From Nitrospirota bacterium (GTDB taxonomy: Bacteria > Nitrospirota_A > Leptospirillia > Leptospirillales > Leptospirillaceae): a stretch of 64,000 nucleotides of DNA. Both the position numbers and the translations under genes were made by a program. The stretch is from assembly GCA_027335985.1 (NCBI GenBank), contig DAHWGX010000030.1, positions 1-64,000 of the forward strand. The letters run 5' to 3'. This document shows, in pieces, positions 1 through 8,605 of this stretch. Numbering within the stretch: position 1 is the first letter of the stretch; each line of letters opens with the position of its first letter. Under the pieces are notes generated by a model, which had not been told where the DNA came from, ran no database searches, and saw only the letters and a program-made list of their open reading frames with translations.

Positions 1-136
1 GGTGATGCCTGGAGACAACATTCGGGTGAAGGTGAAGTTGATCACGCCGATCGCAATGGAAGACGGCCTTCGATTCGCGATCCGGGAAGGTGGGCGGACA
101 GTCGGAGCCGGAGTGATCTCCAAGGTTATCCTTTAA
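1..136 (+). CDS. tuf: Elongation factor Tu, 3' end of a first tuf copy (partial)
   Basis: This is the last 44 codons of an EF-Tu gene cut by the window edge. The reading frame starts at base 2 and ends in TAA at 134-136, encoding the C-terminal beta-barrel (domain 3) with [14 protein letters not shown] and ending [12 protein letters not shown]-Tu delivers aminoacyl-tRNA to the ribosome as a GTP complex. All 136 visible bases are identical to 17464-17599, the end of the complete tuf gene downstream, so the genome has at least two copies kept alike, most simply by gene conversion. Its position just before rpmG-trpT-secE-nusG corresponds to the tufB position of proteobacteria. Confidence 0.97.
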   Translation, partial: VMPGDNIRVKVKLITPIAMEDGLRFAIREGGRTVGAGVISKVIL

Positions 137-156
137 AAAATTGAAAGGAAATCGCA

Positions 157-306
157 ATGAGAGAGATCATAACCCTGGCCTGCACGGAGTGCAAGGATCG
201 TAACTATTCGACGATGAAAAACAAGCGCAACAATGCAGAAAAAATCGAGCTGAAAAAGTTCTGCAAAAAATGTCGCGGCCATAAGCTTCACAAAGAAACA
301 AAGTAA
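157..306 (+). CDS. rpmG: 50S ribosomal protein L33 (zinc-binding type)
   Basis: This 49-residue protein of the large subunit begins [17 protein letters not shown]. It has two CxxC pairs (C9/C12 and C36/C39), the zinc-ribbon form of L33 rather than the cysteine-free form. L33 sits near the ribosomal E site. The start is the ATG at 157 with AAAGGAA just upstream. The gene lies 20 bases after tuf and 5 bases before a tRNA gene, so the tRNA must be processed out of a tuf-rpmG-trpT-secE transcript if no promoter intervenes; I see none. Confidence 0.97.
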   Translation: MREIITLACTECKDRNYSTMKNKRNNAEKIELKKFCKKCRGHKLHKETK

Positions 307-311
307 TCAAT

Positions 312-388
312 AGGCCAGTAGCTCAATTTGGCAGAGCTCCGGTCTCCAAAACCGGTGGTTGGGGGTTCAAGTCCCTCCTGGCCTGCCA
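312..388 (+). tRNA. trpT: tRNA-Trp (anticodon CCA)
   Basis: The sequence folds into a full cloverleaf. The acceptor stem AGGCCAG pairs with CTGGCCT over seven base pairs, the D stem is GCTC/GAGC, the anticodon stem is CCGGT/ACCGG with loop CTCCAAA, and the T arm GGGGG/CCCTC has one G-U pair and loop TTCAAGT. The anticodon at loop positions 3-5 is CCA, which reads UGG. The discriminator base is G and the 3' CCA is encoded. tRNA-Trp between rpmG and secE is a common bacterial arrangement. Confidence 0.98.
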
Positions 389-407
389 GTGAAAATGCGA
401 GGGGATA

Positions 408-599
408 ATGGGCCGAATAGATAACATGAAGGTGTACCTCTCGGAGGTGGGTTCTGAGCTCAAAAAAACCACCTTTCCAACGAGAGAGCAAACGATGGGA
501 TCCTCTGTCGTTGTCATCGTCATGGTTTTATTCATGTCTTTTTTTCTGGCCCTGACAGATTTTCTCCTGGCGAAGCTCGTCGGAGTGATACTTCGATAA
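408..599 (+). CDS. secE: Preprotein translocase subunit SecE
   Basis: This 63-residue protein has the short, single-helix form of SecE. The amphipathic segment VYLSEVGSELKKTTFPTREQ precedes one membrane helix at roughly residues 32-56. SecE clamps SecY together in the SecYEG protein-conducting channel of the inner membrane. The ATG at 408 is preceded by GAGGGGAT; a second in-frame ATG at 426 would still keep the conserved region. It sits between the tRNA-Trp gene and nusG, the classical secE-nusG pair. Confidence 0.93.
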   Translation: MGRIDNMKVYLSEVGSELKKTTFPTREQTMGSSVVVIVMVLFMSFFLALTDFLLAKLVGVILR

Positions 600-641
600 G
601 CAAATTGACAGATGTCACCCCAACAAGATGGAATTTAAGAT

Positions 642-1175
642 ATGGCCGAAAAAAGTTGGTTTGTTCTTCATACCTATGCGGGTTTTGAAAATAAGGTGAA
701 ATCTGCGCTTGAAGGGTTAAAGGAACGGAGGAATATGACTGATAGTATCGGTCATGTTCTTGTTCCAACCCAAAATGTGACCGAGTTCAAGGAAGGAAAG
801 AAAAAAGTCTCGACGAGAAAAGTTTTTCCGGGGTACGTTCTGATCGAAATGGAACCTTCCGAAGAAATGTTTCATTTTGTTCTGGATGTACCAAAAGTGA
901 CCGGATTCCTCGGAAATGGTGCCAATCCAATTCCCATGACGGCGACAGAGGTTAATGAACTCTTTCACCGCATCGAGGAAGGAACGGCAATGCCCGCCTC
1001 CAGCGAACAGTTTTTCGAAGGAGATACCATCCGGATCACCGATGGTCCCTTTCAAGGATTCACTGGTTCGATTTCGGGTGTGGATGTCGAGCATGGAAAA
1101 GTACGGGTTCTTGTCAGTATTTTTGGGCGGCAGACGCCGGTAGAGCTCGACTTTTTGCAAATTGAGCGAGCATAG
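642..1175 (+). CDS. nusG: Transcription termination/antitermination protein NusG
   Basis: This 177-residue protein has the NGN domain at the N terminus (KSWFVLHTYAGFENKVKSAL) and a C-terminal KOW domain (GDTIRITDGPFQGFTGSISG). NusG binds the clamp of RNA polymerase, suppresses or promotes pausing, and links polymerase to Rho or ribosomal protein S10. The length is normal for the family. No strong Shine-Dalgarno sequence is visible before the ATG. Given the large polymerase insertions downstream, NusG's NGN contact surfaces here would be worth comparing with other lineages. Confidence 0.97.
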   Translation: MAEKSWFVLHTYAGFENKVKSALEGLKERRNMTDSIGHVLVPTQNVTEFKEGKKKVSTRKVFPGYVLIEMEPSEEMFHFVLDVPKVTGFLGNGANPIPMTATEVNELFHRIEEGTAMPASSEQFFEGDTIRITDGPFQGFTGSISGVDVEHGKVRVLVSIFGRQTPVELDFLQIERA

Positions 1176-1208
1176 ATCGTCCTCTTATGTAAGAACCAGG
1201 GGAAACTA

Positions 1209-1634
1209 ATGGCAAAAGAGATTACAGGTTACGTCAAGCTTCAGATTCCGGCGGGGAAGGCCAACCCGGCTCCTCCGGTAGGTCCGGCACTTGGTCAGCA
1301 TGGTGTCAATATTATGGAGTTCTGCAAACAATTCAACGCAAAGACTCAGGGCCAGGAAAATACGATCATTCCTGTGGTCATTACGGTCTACAAGGATAGG
1401 TCCTTTACCTTTGTAACGAAGACGCCACCGGCTTCGGATCTTCTTAAAAAAGCGGCAGCTGTTCAAAAAGGCTCTAAAACTCCAAACAAAGAAAAAGTCG
1501 CGGCCGTCAGCCGAGCCAAGATCCTGGAAATTGCCAAGACAAAGATGCCTGATCTTAATGCCTATGATGTTGATCATGCCGCCCGTATCATTGAGGGAAC
1601 AGCCAGAAGCATGGGAATAACCGTCGAAGATTAA
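1209..1634 (+). CDS. rplK: 50S ribosomal protein L11
   Basis: This 141-residue large-subunit protein has the proline-rich N-terminal motif [19 protein letters not shown] that contacts the GTPase-associated centre of 23S rRNA and is the thiostrepton-site region. L11 is also needed for RelA activation on stalled ribosomes, relevant because a rel/spoT gene lies at 52.3 kb. AGGGGAAA precedes the ATG. It is the first gene of the L11-L1-L10-L7/L12-beta-beta' group. Confidence 0.98.
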   Translation: MAKEITGYVKLQIPAGKANPAPPVGPALGQHGVNIMEFCKQFNAKTQGQENTIIPVVITVYKDRSFTFVTKTPPASDLLKKAAAVQKGSKTPNKEKVAAVSRAKILEIAKTKMPDLNAYDVDHAARIIEGTARSMGITVED

Positions 1635-1644
1635 GGGTATAAAA

Positions 1645-2343
1645 ATGTCCAAGGGTAAGAAAATCAAGCAAGCCAAAGAAAAAATCTCTCCCCAGGATTA
1701 TGTATTGAGAAATGCGGTCGAACTGGTCCAATCCATCAAATTCGCAAAGTTTGACGAATCTGTTGATATTGCGGTCTCATTGGGGATCGACCCCAAAAGA
1801 TCCGATCAGATGGTGCGGGCCGCGGTCGTTCTTCCCCACGGTTTGGGAAAGAAAACGCGTGTCCTTGTTTTTGCGAAGGGTGAAAAGGAAAAAGAGGCGC
1901 TGGACAACGGAGCAGATTATGTTGGCTCAGAGGATCTAGTCTCCCGTATCCAGGAAGGTTGGCTCGACTTTGACCAAGTGATCGCAACCCCCGATATGAT
2001 GGCAGCCGTCGGGAAGGTGGGTAAGATTCTTGGTCCTCGTGGTTTGATGCCGAATCCCAAGACAGGGACTGTGACCTTTGATATAGGAAAGGCGGTCAAG
2101 GAGTCCAAACAGGGAAAGGTCGAGTTTAAATCTGAAAAGGCTGGTATACTTCATTTTTCGGTGGGAAGAGCAAGCTTTACGGCAGATCAGCTTTTAGAAA
2201 ATATCATGACAGCGATGGGAACGATCGTAAAAGCAAAGCCCCAAACATCAAAAGGGAAGTATGTCAAATCTGTGTCCATCTCTACAACGATGGGACCGGG
2301 TGTCAAAATTGATGTCAATCAACTCTTGAAAGAGGTTGTTTAA
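1645..2343 (+). CDS. rplA: 50S ribosomal protein L1
   Basis: This 232-residue protein of the L1 stalk carries the family signature [10 protein letters not shown] at about residues 133-142. It helps move deacylated tRNA out of the E site. In many bacteria L1 also represses translation of its own mRNA at the L11 leader; I did not identify the RNA mimic here. Its TAA stop overlaps the ATG of rplJ by one base (TAATG), implying coupled translation. Confidence 0.98.
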   Translation: MSKGKKIKQAKEKISPQDYVLRNAVELVQSIKFAKFDESVDIAVSLGIDPKRSDQMVRAAVVLPHGLGKKTRVLVFAKGEKEKEALDNGADYVGSEDLVSRIQEGWLDFDQVIATPDMMAAVGKVGKILGPRGLMPNPKTGTVTFDIGKAVKESKQGKVEFKSEKAGILHFSVGRASFTADQLLENIMTAMGTIVKAKPQTSKGKYVKSVSISTTMGPGVKIDVNQLLKEVV

Positions 2344-2864
2344 TGGCTAATAAAGCACACAAAACCTCCCGAATCGACCATTTCAGGAAGGTTGCATCGA
2401 CATCTTCGATTACGGTTGTCGCGGAATACAAGGGACTGAATGTCGAAAAGCTTTCCGCCCTTCGTCGTTCTCTTCACCCTCACGGAGGCCATTTTACAGT
2501 TTACAAAAACACATTGGCCAAGATTGGTACTGAATCAACCTCTGCCGCAAGCCTTGTCCCTGATATGAAAGGTCAAGTCGGATTTGTTTTTTCAGAACAT
2601 AATCCCTTGGGAGTGATCAAAACCCTTGTCGATTATTCAAAAGATAATCCACGATTTCAAATAAAATCAGGTGTCTTTGATGGTCAAAAGGTCACCTATC
2701 AGGAGTTGATAGAACTTTCCAAGGTTCCCGATAGGAAAGTCCTGTATGGACAATTGCTCGGGCTCATGCAATCCCCGCTCTCCAGCCTTGTTGGAGGACT
2801 GCAGCAAATCCTCAGAAAGTCTTTGTACGCTCTTGAGGAGAGAAAAAAACAACTGGGTAATTAG
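2343..2864 (+). CDS. rplJ: 50S ribosomal protein L10
   Basis: This 173-residue protein anchors the L7/L12 stalk dimers to 23S rRNA. The N-terminal domain (VVAEYKGLNVEKLSALRRSL) binds rRNA with L11, and the C-terminal helix at the end of the protein (LQQILRKSLYALEERKKQ) is the L7/L12 docking helix. It starts within the stop of rplA and is followed by rplL after 42 bases, so the stalk proteins are made together. Confidence 0.97.
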   Translation: MANKAHKTSRIDHFRKVASTSSITVVAEYKGLNVEKLSALRRSLHPHGGHFTVYKNTLAKIGTESTSAASLVPDMKGQVGFVFSEHNPLGVIKTLVDYSKDNPRFQIKSGVFDGQKVTYQELIELSKVPDRKVLYGQLLGLMQSPLSSLVGGLQQILRKSLYALEERKKQLGN

Positions 2865-2906
2865 CTCGCTGTTACATTCATTATCACGAATTGGGAGGTT
2901 CATTCG

Positions 2907-3296
2907 ATGTCGAAGATGTCCGTTGAAGAAATTCTTGGTGGTATTGAGACCCTTTCGGTTCTCGAGCTTGTGTCTCTTATCAAGAACATGGAAGAAAAAT
3001 TTGGTGTTTCAGCGGCTGCTCCTGTCGCGGTTGTCGCGGCCCCGGCTGGTGGTGGTGGTGCGGCGGCGGCTGCAGAAGAGAAGACTGAGTTCGATGTTAT
3101 TCTCAAATCCGCACCTGCAGACAAAAAGATCAACATCATCAAGGTCGTTCGGGAATTGACCAGCCTCGGTCTTAAGGAAGCCAAAGACCTGGTCGAAGGA
3201 GCTCCCAAACCGATCAAGACTGGTGTTCCCAAGGCTGATGCCGATTCAACGAAAGAAAAGCTTGTTGCCGCTGGCGCTGAAGTCGAAATCAAGTAA
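2907..3296 (+). CDS. rplL: 50S ribosomal protein L7/L12
   Basis: This 129-residue stalk protein recruits translation GTPases such as EF-G and EF-Tu. The N-terminal dimerisation helices are followed by an Ala/Gly/Val-rich hinge (about residues 35-57) and the globular C-terminal domain with [20 protein letters not shown] and [18 protein letters not shown] precedes the ATG at 2907; an alternative ATG lies three codons in. A hairpin terminator-like element follows, separating it from rpoB. Confidence 0.98.
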   Translation: MSKMSVEEILGGIETLSVLELVSLIKNMEEKFGVSAAAPVAVVAAPAGGGGAAAAAEEKTEFDVILKSAPADKKINIIKVVRELTSLGLKEAKDLVEGAPKPIKTGVPKADADSTKEKLVAAGAEVEIK

Positions 3297-3315
3297 GTTT
3301 TTTCGAACCCCATAT

Positions 3316-3355
3316 CCGGAGGGCCTTTCTATCTGCCCTCCGGTTTTCTCTTTTT
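3316..3355 (+). terminator. Attenuator-type hairpin between rplL and rpoB
   Basis: A nine-base-pair perfect stem CCGGAGGGC (3316-3324) / GCCCTCCGG (3335-3343) with a ten-base loop is followed by the T-rich tract TTTTCTCTTTTT. This has the form of an intrinsic terminator. In E. coli a partial terminator in the same rplL-rpoB gap lowers polymerase expression relative to ribosomal proteins. No promoter is evident between it and rpoB, so read-through must occur. Confidence 0.85.
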
Positions 3356-3436
3356 GCGATGGCATTTGCCTTTCGTTTCAATAGATCCTCCCGATAATAA
3401 TGATCCTTACAATCAGCAACACTTGAGGAAGAATCA

Positions 3437-6400
3437 ATGGAGAACAAGACCGCGATACAACGCCATTTCTTTGGTGCAGGACAGCAATTCATCGACGTCC
3501 AGGATCTTATTGAGATTCAAAAAAGATCCTACGAGAGGTTCCTTCAGTTGGACGTGGAACCCTCCCACCGGGAAGACAGTGGACTCCAATCTGCATTTCT
3601 GAGTGTTTTTCCTATAGAAGACTATAATGGCAATTACCGGATAGATTTTCTTGATTACTCCCTTGGGGAGCCCAAGTACGAAGAGTATGAATGTCTCGAA
3701 AGAGGCATGACATATGCTGCACCTCTCAAGATCCGAATTCGTATTGCTGCTTTGGAGCAAGGTAAGGAAGGGGACCGATCTCCCTCACACCATAAGGAAC
3801 CCGCCTATTCTGTCAAATATTTGAAAGAGGAAGAGAAATACCTCGGCGATCTTCCTCTAATGACCTCCAAGGGAACATTTATCATTAATGGCACCGAAAG
3901 GGTTGTGGTCAGCCAATTGCACCGCTCTCCCGGTGTTTTCTTTTCTCATGACAAAACCAAAACACGGTTGACCGGAACGCCTCTTTTTACATCCCGGATC
4001 ATTCCCTACAGGGGGTCCTGGATCGATTTCGAATATGATCAGAAAGACAATCTGTATGTCAGGATCGACAGGAAAAAAAAATTTCCTGCAACCGTCCTAC
4101 TGAAGGCAATGGGGATTACGTCCTCCGAGATCGTCAGGGAATATTACAACATTGAAACTCTGCGCATAAAACCTGGAAATCCCGAGCTATACGTCTTTTT
4201 CCCCATCGAAGCGGGCTCCGTCCTCCCATTTCAACTGAAAGACCATGACGGGCTTATTTTCAGAGAAGATACCGTTCCTACTGATACGCTAGAAGTATCA
4301 AGGATGCTCAGAGACCGGGTGGATTTGACTTTACGTTTTCATGGTGAAGACAACACAGAAATCTCCATTGGTAATATTAAATCCATTTTGGATGGGAAAA
4401 GCGCAGGCATTCTGATTCCCCTTGTTGGCATCAAAGGTGTTAGCCAGATTTCATCTCTGGTATCGTCTGAGGCCAAAGAGCTGCTTTCGAGCATCGAAAC
4501 AAAACTCGGGTCAGTCCCCCTTGATCACATAGCCGTACCTATGACCCCCAAAACCCTCCTGTCACTACTCCAGATGTCCGGTAAGGCGAATGAAACCTCG
4601 CTTCAAAATATTATTCCTTTTGCCGAAAAATCCAGAGAGTTTATAGTTCTGAGACCAAACCAGGTTTTTCGCTCCCTAGAAATTGGCGAAGGCGATCCTC
4701 TTCCTTTTAAGATTTGGACAAGAGCTTACAAAGAAGAAGGGGACCGCATCAAAACAAGTGATGAAGTCGTTTTTCAGGATAAGACAACCCGATTTTCCAA
4801 GGAAATTGCGGATCAGATTAATGTCCAAAAAAATCTTGGGACGATGCATTCCAAGAATAAGAAGTTTTATCCCTTGACGGTGGAGTCCCTCCCCGGCACA
4901 GACAGATTTTTGCTTCTCGAAGCCATTCCGGATAAAGAGGTTGAGGAGTTCCATTCGGCTGAAGATTTGCTGGATCCTCTTAATCCATTAGAGGTTTTGC
5001 TGACTGTTGGACAGCGAATTGTTAATGAAGAGACGGATAAATCCCGATCACCGGTATTGACCAATCTCCTTCAACGGGGTATCTCCTCCCTCAAATGCTA
5101 TTCTGTTCCGGCGAGTCAAAGGGCCAAATCCGTTCTTCACCAGACATTACTTCTGGATAAAACGGGTGTTGTGGATTCAGACAGAGCTCGGTTTGTTCGA
5201 TTTCTTTCGGCCACGGGTGTTGATGCAAATGCCAGACTAAAGGCTCTTGTCTCCCGGTTTATGGGGGGGCTTTATTCTGAAATTAATACCTCATCGAAAG
5301 AAATCTCTTTTGTTATCCGTCCGACATCCAAAGCGCTTTTCAAGCTCGTCACGCAGGATGGTGAAACTTTAATCAATGAAGGATCCCCAATCACAGCGGA
5401 GGTTTTTGATCAAGTATTAGGTCACAAAAATATGATTCTGGTAAGAGCTAAAGCGGAAGACTTTCCTGTCGTCCCTGTTCGTAGCTCAGATGCCACCGGT
5501 GAATTCCTTCTTCTTAAGGGCCAAAGAAATATATCAGCCCATGATTTTCCAAACCAGGTGCATTTCTTTGACTTGGCGGAGGCAAAGAAGGGCAGTTTAA
5601 TAAAACAAGCCGGCGACCCCTTTGAGATGGAAGATCTGGACCTAGCCAGGAAAGCAAAGGTTGAATCCCTTATGCTTGCAACAGTTTCGACTAATAAAGC
5701 TCAGGATCTTTTTCTGGAAATGACGGATCTTGCAAAGAATCCACATCGAATCGAGTCAGATCCTGCAGTGGTGGAAATCTATAAACGAATTCGGCCTGGG
5801 GAAGTTCCACATATTGAAACGGCCCGGATTTTCTTTGAGCAGTCCTTTTTCAATAGCAAAAGATACGATCTCTCCTCTGTTGGTCGGCTTAAGTTGAACT
5901 CGAAACTTGGAGTTAAGGAGAGCCTCACCAACCGGTTATTATCTCAAGCAGATATTGTGGAGGTCATTCGGTATATGGTTGATCTCCTCGAAAACCGGGG
6001 AGAAATAGACGATATCGATCATCTCGGCAATAGACGGGTTAGATCGGTCGGGGAACTTCTTGAGAATCAGTTCAGAATTGGGCTCGTTCGCATGGAAAGA
6101 GCGATCAAGGAGCGCCTCAACCTGGGTGATCCGGAAAGTGTCATTTCATCCGACCCGATCAATGTCAAACCTGTGACGGCAATAATCAAAGAGTTTTTCG
6201 GATCCAGCCAGCTTTCGCAGTTTATGGATCAAACCAATCCACTCGCTGAGGTTACTCATAAACGAAGGCTTTCTGCACTGGGTCCCGGTGGTCTGACAAG
6301 AGAAAGGGCGGGTTTTGAGGTCAGAGACGTCCATGCAAGCCATTATGGGCGAATTTGTCCAATTGAAACCCCTGAAGGGCCGAATATCGGATTGATCACT

Positions 6401-8605
6401 TCTCTTGCAACATTTGCGAGGGTTAATGAATTTGGTTTTATCGAATCTCCCGTAAGAGTCGTGGAATCCGGAGTGGCAAAACCAGAAATCGTTTATCTAT
6501 CAGCGATGGATGGAGACAAATTTGTCATCGCCCAGGCAAGTACTAAACTCAACGAAAAGGGTGTTCTTATAGAGAATCAAGTCTCTGCTAGGTTTAAGGG
6601 AGATTTTATCTCAGTTCCCCCGGATAGGGTTCAATACATAGATGTGGCCCCACAGCAGATCGTTTCGGTGGCAACAGCACTGATTCCTTTCCTGGAGCAT
6701 AACGACGCCAATCGTGCACTCATGGGATCTAACATGCAACGTCAGGCCGTTCCGTTACTCCGACCAAGCGCTCCTCTTGTCGGGACCGGAATGGAAAAAG
6801 TCGTTGCAAGAGATTCGGGCTATGTCATTTATGCGCTTGAGGATGGAGAGGTCGTCAGGGTTGACGGGACTGAGTTTACTGTCAAGTATAAAAATCTCGG
6901 CATGAAAACCTATCCTCTGATTAAATTCCGACGTTCTAATCAGAATACCTGTCTCAATCAAAAAGTATTGCTTAGTCCCAGAACGAAGTTCAAAAAAGGG
7001 GATGTGTTGGTCGATGGCCCCTCCACTGAACGCGGTGATCTTGCCATGGGACAAAACGTTCTTGTGGCTTTTATGCCCTGGGGTGGCTACAACTTTGAAG
7101 ATGCGATTCTGATTAGTGAACGGTTGGTTCGCGACGATATGTTTACATCGATTCATATCGAAGAATTTGAGCTTGAAGCCAGAGAGACAAAACAGGGAAA
7201 GGAAGAAATCACCCGTGACATCCCTAATCTTTCGGATGAGGCACTCAGAAATCTTGATGAAAGCGGGATTGTTCGCATCGGGGCTGAAGTCAAGCCAGGA
7301 GATATTCTGGTAGGAAAGGTGACGCCAAAAGCGGAAACCCAATTGACCCCCGAAGAGAGACTTCTTCGTGCAATTTTCGGGGACAAGTCTGCGAACTGGA
7401 AGGATGCCTCTCTGACCGTCCCTGCTGGTATTGAGGGAATTATTGTAGATGTGAAAATCCTTTCCCGAAAAGGGCTAGAGAAAGATGAGGGCCCCCTGAG
7501 TCACCCACAGCAGGGGCAAGATATCGGCACACTAACCCATGTTTATCAAGACGAATTGCGCAAGCTCGAAGATGAGAAAAACCTTAAAATTAAGGCCTTT
7601 TTGCTTGGAAAGGTCATCAAAGAAGACATCCTTGATCCCGAAACGGGAGATGTGATTTTAAAAAAGAAGCGTCGCCTGACCCAGGAAACTATTGAAAAGT
7701 TGAGCGATTATTCAAGCATCACTCTCTCGGATCAGAAAGAGCAGGATGAGCTGGCGGCCATCGAAACCGAGACCAAAGAGAAGGTTGAAACTATCCAGAT
7801 GCGGCATGATGAGCGGATAGGCCGTCTCAAGAAAGGAGATGAGCTTCCTCCAGGTGTTCTCAAGCTGGTTAAGGTTTACGTCGCCATGAAAAGAAAGCTT
7901 TCTGTGGGCGATAAAATGGCGGGACGCCACGGAAACAAGGGTGTTGTCTCCCGCATTGTTCCCATGGAGGATATGCCATTCTTGCCCGATGGAACACCTG
8001 TGGATATCGTTCTGAATCCCTTGGGGGTCCCATCCCGAATGAATGTCGGGCAGATTTTGGAAACCCACCTAGGAATGGCGGCGCGTGCGTTGGGGGTTCA
8101 TTTTGCCACGCCCGTATTCGATGGTGCGAGTGAAACCCAGATCAAGGAAATGCTTGAAAGAGGAAGCCTCTCAAATACAGGCCAGACGACTCTTGTGGAT
8201 GGTAAAACAGGCGAAACATTTGATCGACCGGTGACCGTCGGTGTGATGTACATGTTCAAGCTGCATCATCTCGTCGACGACAAAATTCATGCTCGCTCGA
8301 TTGGACCTTACTCTCTGGTAACGCAACAGCCCCTCGGTGGTAAGGCGCAGTTCGGAGGACAACGTCTTGGAGAAATGGAGGTATGGGCCCTTCAGGCATA
8401 CGGGGCTGCTTCAACCCTTCAGGAATTCCTGACAGTAAAATCTGATGATGTCTCGGGCCGAAGCCGTATGTATGAAGCCATAGTTCGTGGGGACAACTAT
8501 CTTGATCCTGGTTTGCCAGAATCCTTCAATGTTTTAATAAAAGAGTTGCAGAGTCTTGCCTTGGATATTGAACTTCTAAAGTCACAGGAGAAGTTGAATG
8601 ACTGA
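3437..8605 (+). CDS. rpoB: RNA polymerase beta subunit with very large lobe-2 insertion
   Basis: This is the catalytic beta subunit of RNA polymerase. At 1,722 residues it is far longer than E. coli (1,342) or B. subtilis (about 1,190). Conserved blocks are intact: [19 protein letters not shown] near 151, the rifampicin-pocket region starting [17 protein letters not shown] at 922, [12 protein letters not shown] near 1497, and [20 protein letters not shown] from 1634. The excess lies between RKKKFPAT (212) and [12 protein letters not shown] (778), the site of E. coli insertion SI1 (lobe 2). About 550 residues occupy this site. Three segments, from about 265, 522 and 635, resemble each other and the E. 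coli SI1 module (for example [16 protein letters not shown] and [17 protein letters not shown]). There are no frameshifts or stops. The ATG at 3437 follows GAGGAAG. Confidence 0.98.
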   Translation: MENKTAIQRHFFGAGQQFIDVQDLIEIQKRSYERFLQLDVEPSHREDSGLQSAFLSVFPIEDYNGNYRIDFLDYSLGEPKYEEYECLERGMTYAAPLKIRIRIAALEQGKEGDRSPSHHKEPAYSVKYLKEEEKYLGDLPLMTSKGTFIINGTERVVVSQLHRSPGVFFSHDKTKTRLTGTPLFTSRIIPYRGSWIDFEYDQKDNLYVRIDRKKKFPATVLLKAMGITSSEIVREYYNIETLRIKPGNPELYVFFPIEAGSVLPFQLKDHDGLIFREDTVPTDTLEVSRMLRDRVDLTLRFHGEDNTEISIGNIKSILDGKSAGILIPLVGIKGVSQISSLVSSEAKELLSSIETKLGSVPLDHIAVPMTPKTLLSLLQMSGKANETSLQNIIPFAEKSREFIVLRPNQVFRSLEIGEGDPLPFKIWTRAYKEEGDRIKTSDEVVFQDKTTRFSKEIADQINVQKNLGTMHSKNKKFYPLTVESLPGTDRFLLLEAIPDKEVEEFHSAEDLLDPLNPLEVLLTVGQRIVNEETDKSRSPVLTNLLQRGISSLKCYSVPASQRAKSVLHQTLLLDKTGVVDSDRARFVRFLSATGVDANARLKALVSRFMGGLYSEINTSSKEISFVIRPTSKALFKLVTQDGETLINEGSPITAEVFDQVLGHKNMILVRAKAEDFPVVPVRSSDATGEFLLLKGQRNISAHDFPNQVHFFDLAEAKKGSLIKQAGDPFEMEDLDLARKAKVESLMLATVSTNKAQDLFLEMTDLAKNPHRIESDPAVVEIYKRIRPGEVPHIETARIFFEQSFFNSKRYDLSSVGRLKLNSKLGVKESLTNRLLSQADIVEVIRYMVDLLENRGEIDDIDHLGNRRVRSVGELLENQFRIGLVRMERAIKERLNLGDPESVISSDPINVKPVTAIIKEFFGSSQLSQFMDQTNPLAEVTHKRRLSALGPGGLTRERAGFEVRDVHASHYGRICPIETPEGPNIGLITSLATFARVNEFGFIESPVRVVESGVAKPEIVYLSAMDGDKFVIAQASTKLNEKGVLIENQVSARFKGDFISVPPDRVQYIDVAPQQIVSVATALIPFLEHNDANRALMGSNMQRQAVPLLRPSAPLVGTGMEKVVARDSGYVIYALEDGEVVRVDGTEFTVKYKNLGMKTYPLIKFRRSNQNTCLNQKVLLSPRTKFKKGDVLVDGPSTERGDLAMGQNVLVAFMPWGGYNFEDAILISERLVRDDMFTSIHIEEFELEARETKQGKEEITRDIPNLSDEALRNLDESGIVRIGAEVKPGDILVGKVTPKAETQLTPEERLLRAIFGDKSANWKDASLTVPAGIEGIIVDVKILSRKGLEKDEGPLSHPQQGQDIGTLTHVYQDELRKLEDEKNLKIKAFLLGKVIKEDILDPETGDVILKKKRRLTQETIEKLSDYSSITLSDQKEQDELAAIETETKEKVETIQMRHDERIGRLKKGDELPPGVLKLVKVYVAMKRKLSVGDKMAGRHGNKGVVSRIVPMEDMPFLPDGTPVDIVLNPLGVPSRMNVGQILETHLGMAARALGVHFATPVFDGASETQIKEMLERGSLSNTGQTTLVDGKTGETFDRPVTVGVMYMFKLHHLVDDKIHARSIGPYSLVTQQPLGGKAQFGGQRLGEMEVWALQAYGAASTLQEFLTVKSDDVSGRSRMYEAIVRGDNYLDPGLPESFNVLIKELQSLALDIELLKSQEKLND

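Noticed and set aside
605..634. TTGACA before nusG as a promoter
   Set aside because: The only -10 candidate (TGGAAT at spacing 18) is weak and would start transcription at the nusG ATG. The box is also part of a small palindrome.
4100..5760. Intein inside rpoB
   Set aside because: The insert lacks a Cys/Ser at its start and a His-Asn followed by Cys/Ser/Thr at its end, and has no homing endonuclease motif. It resembles the SI1 module instead.
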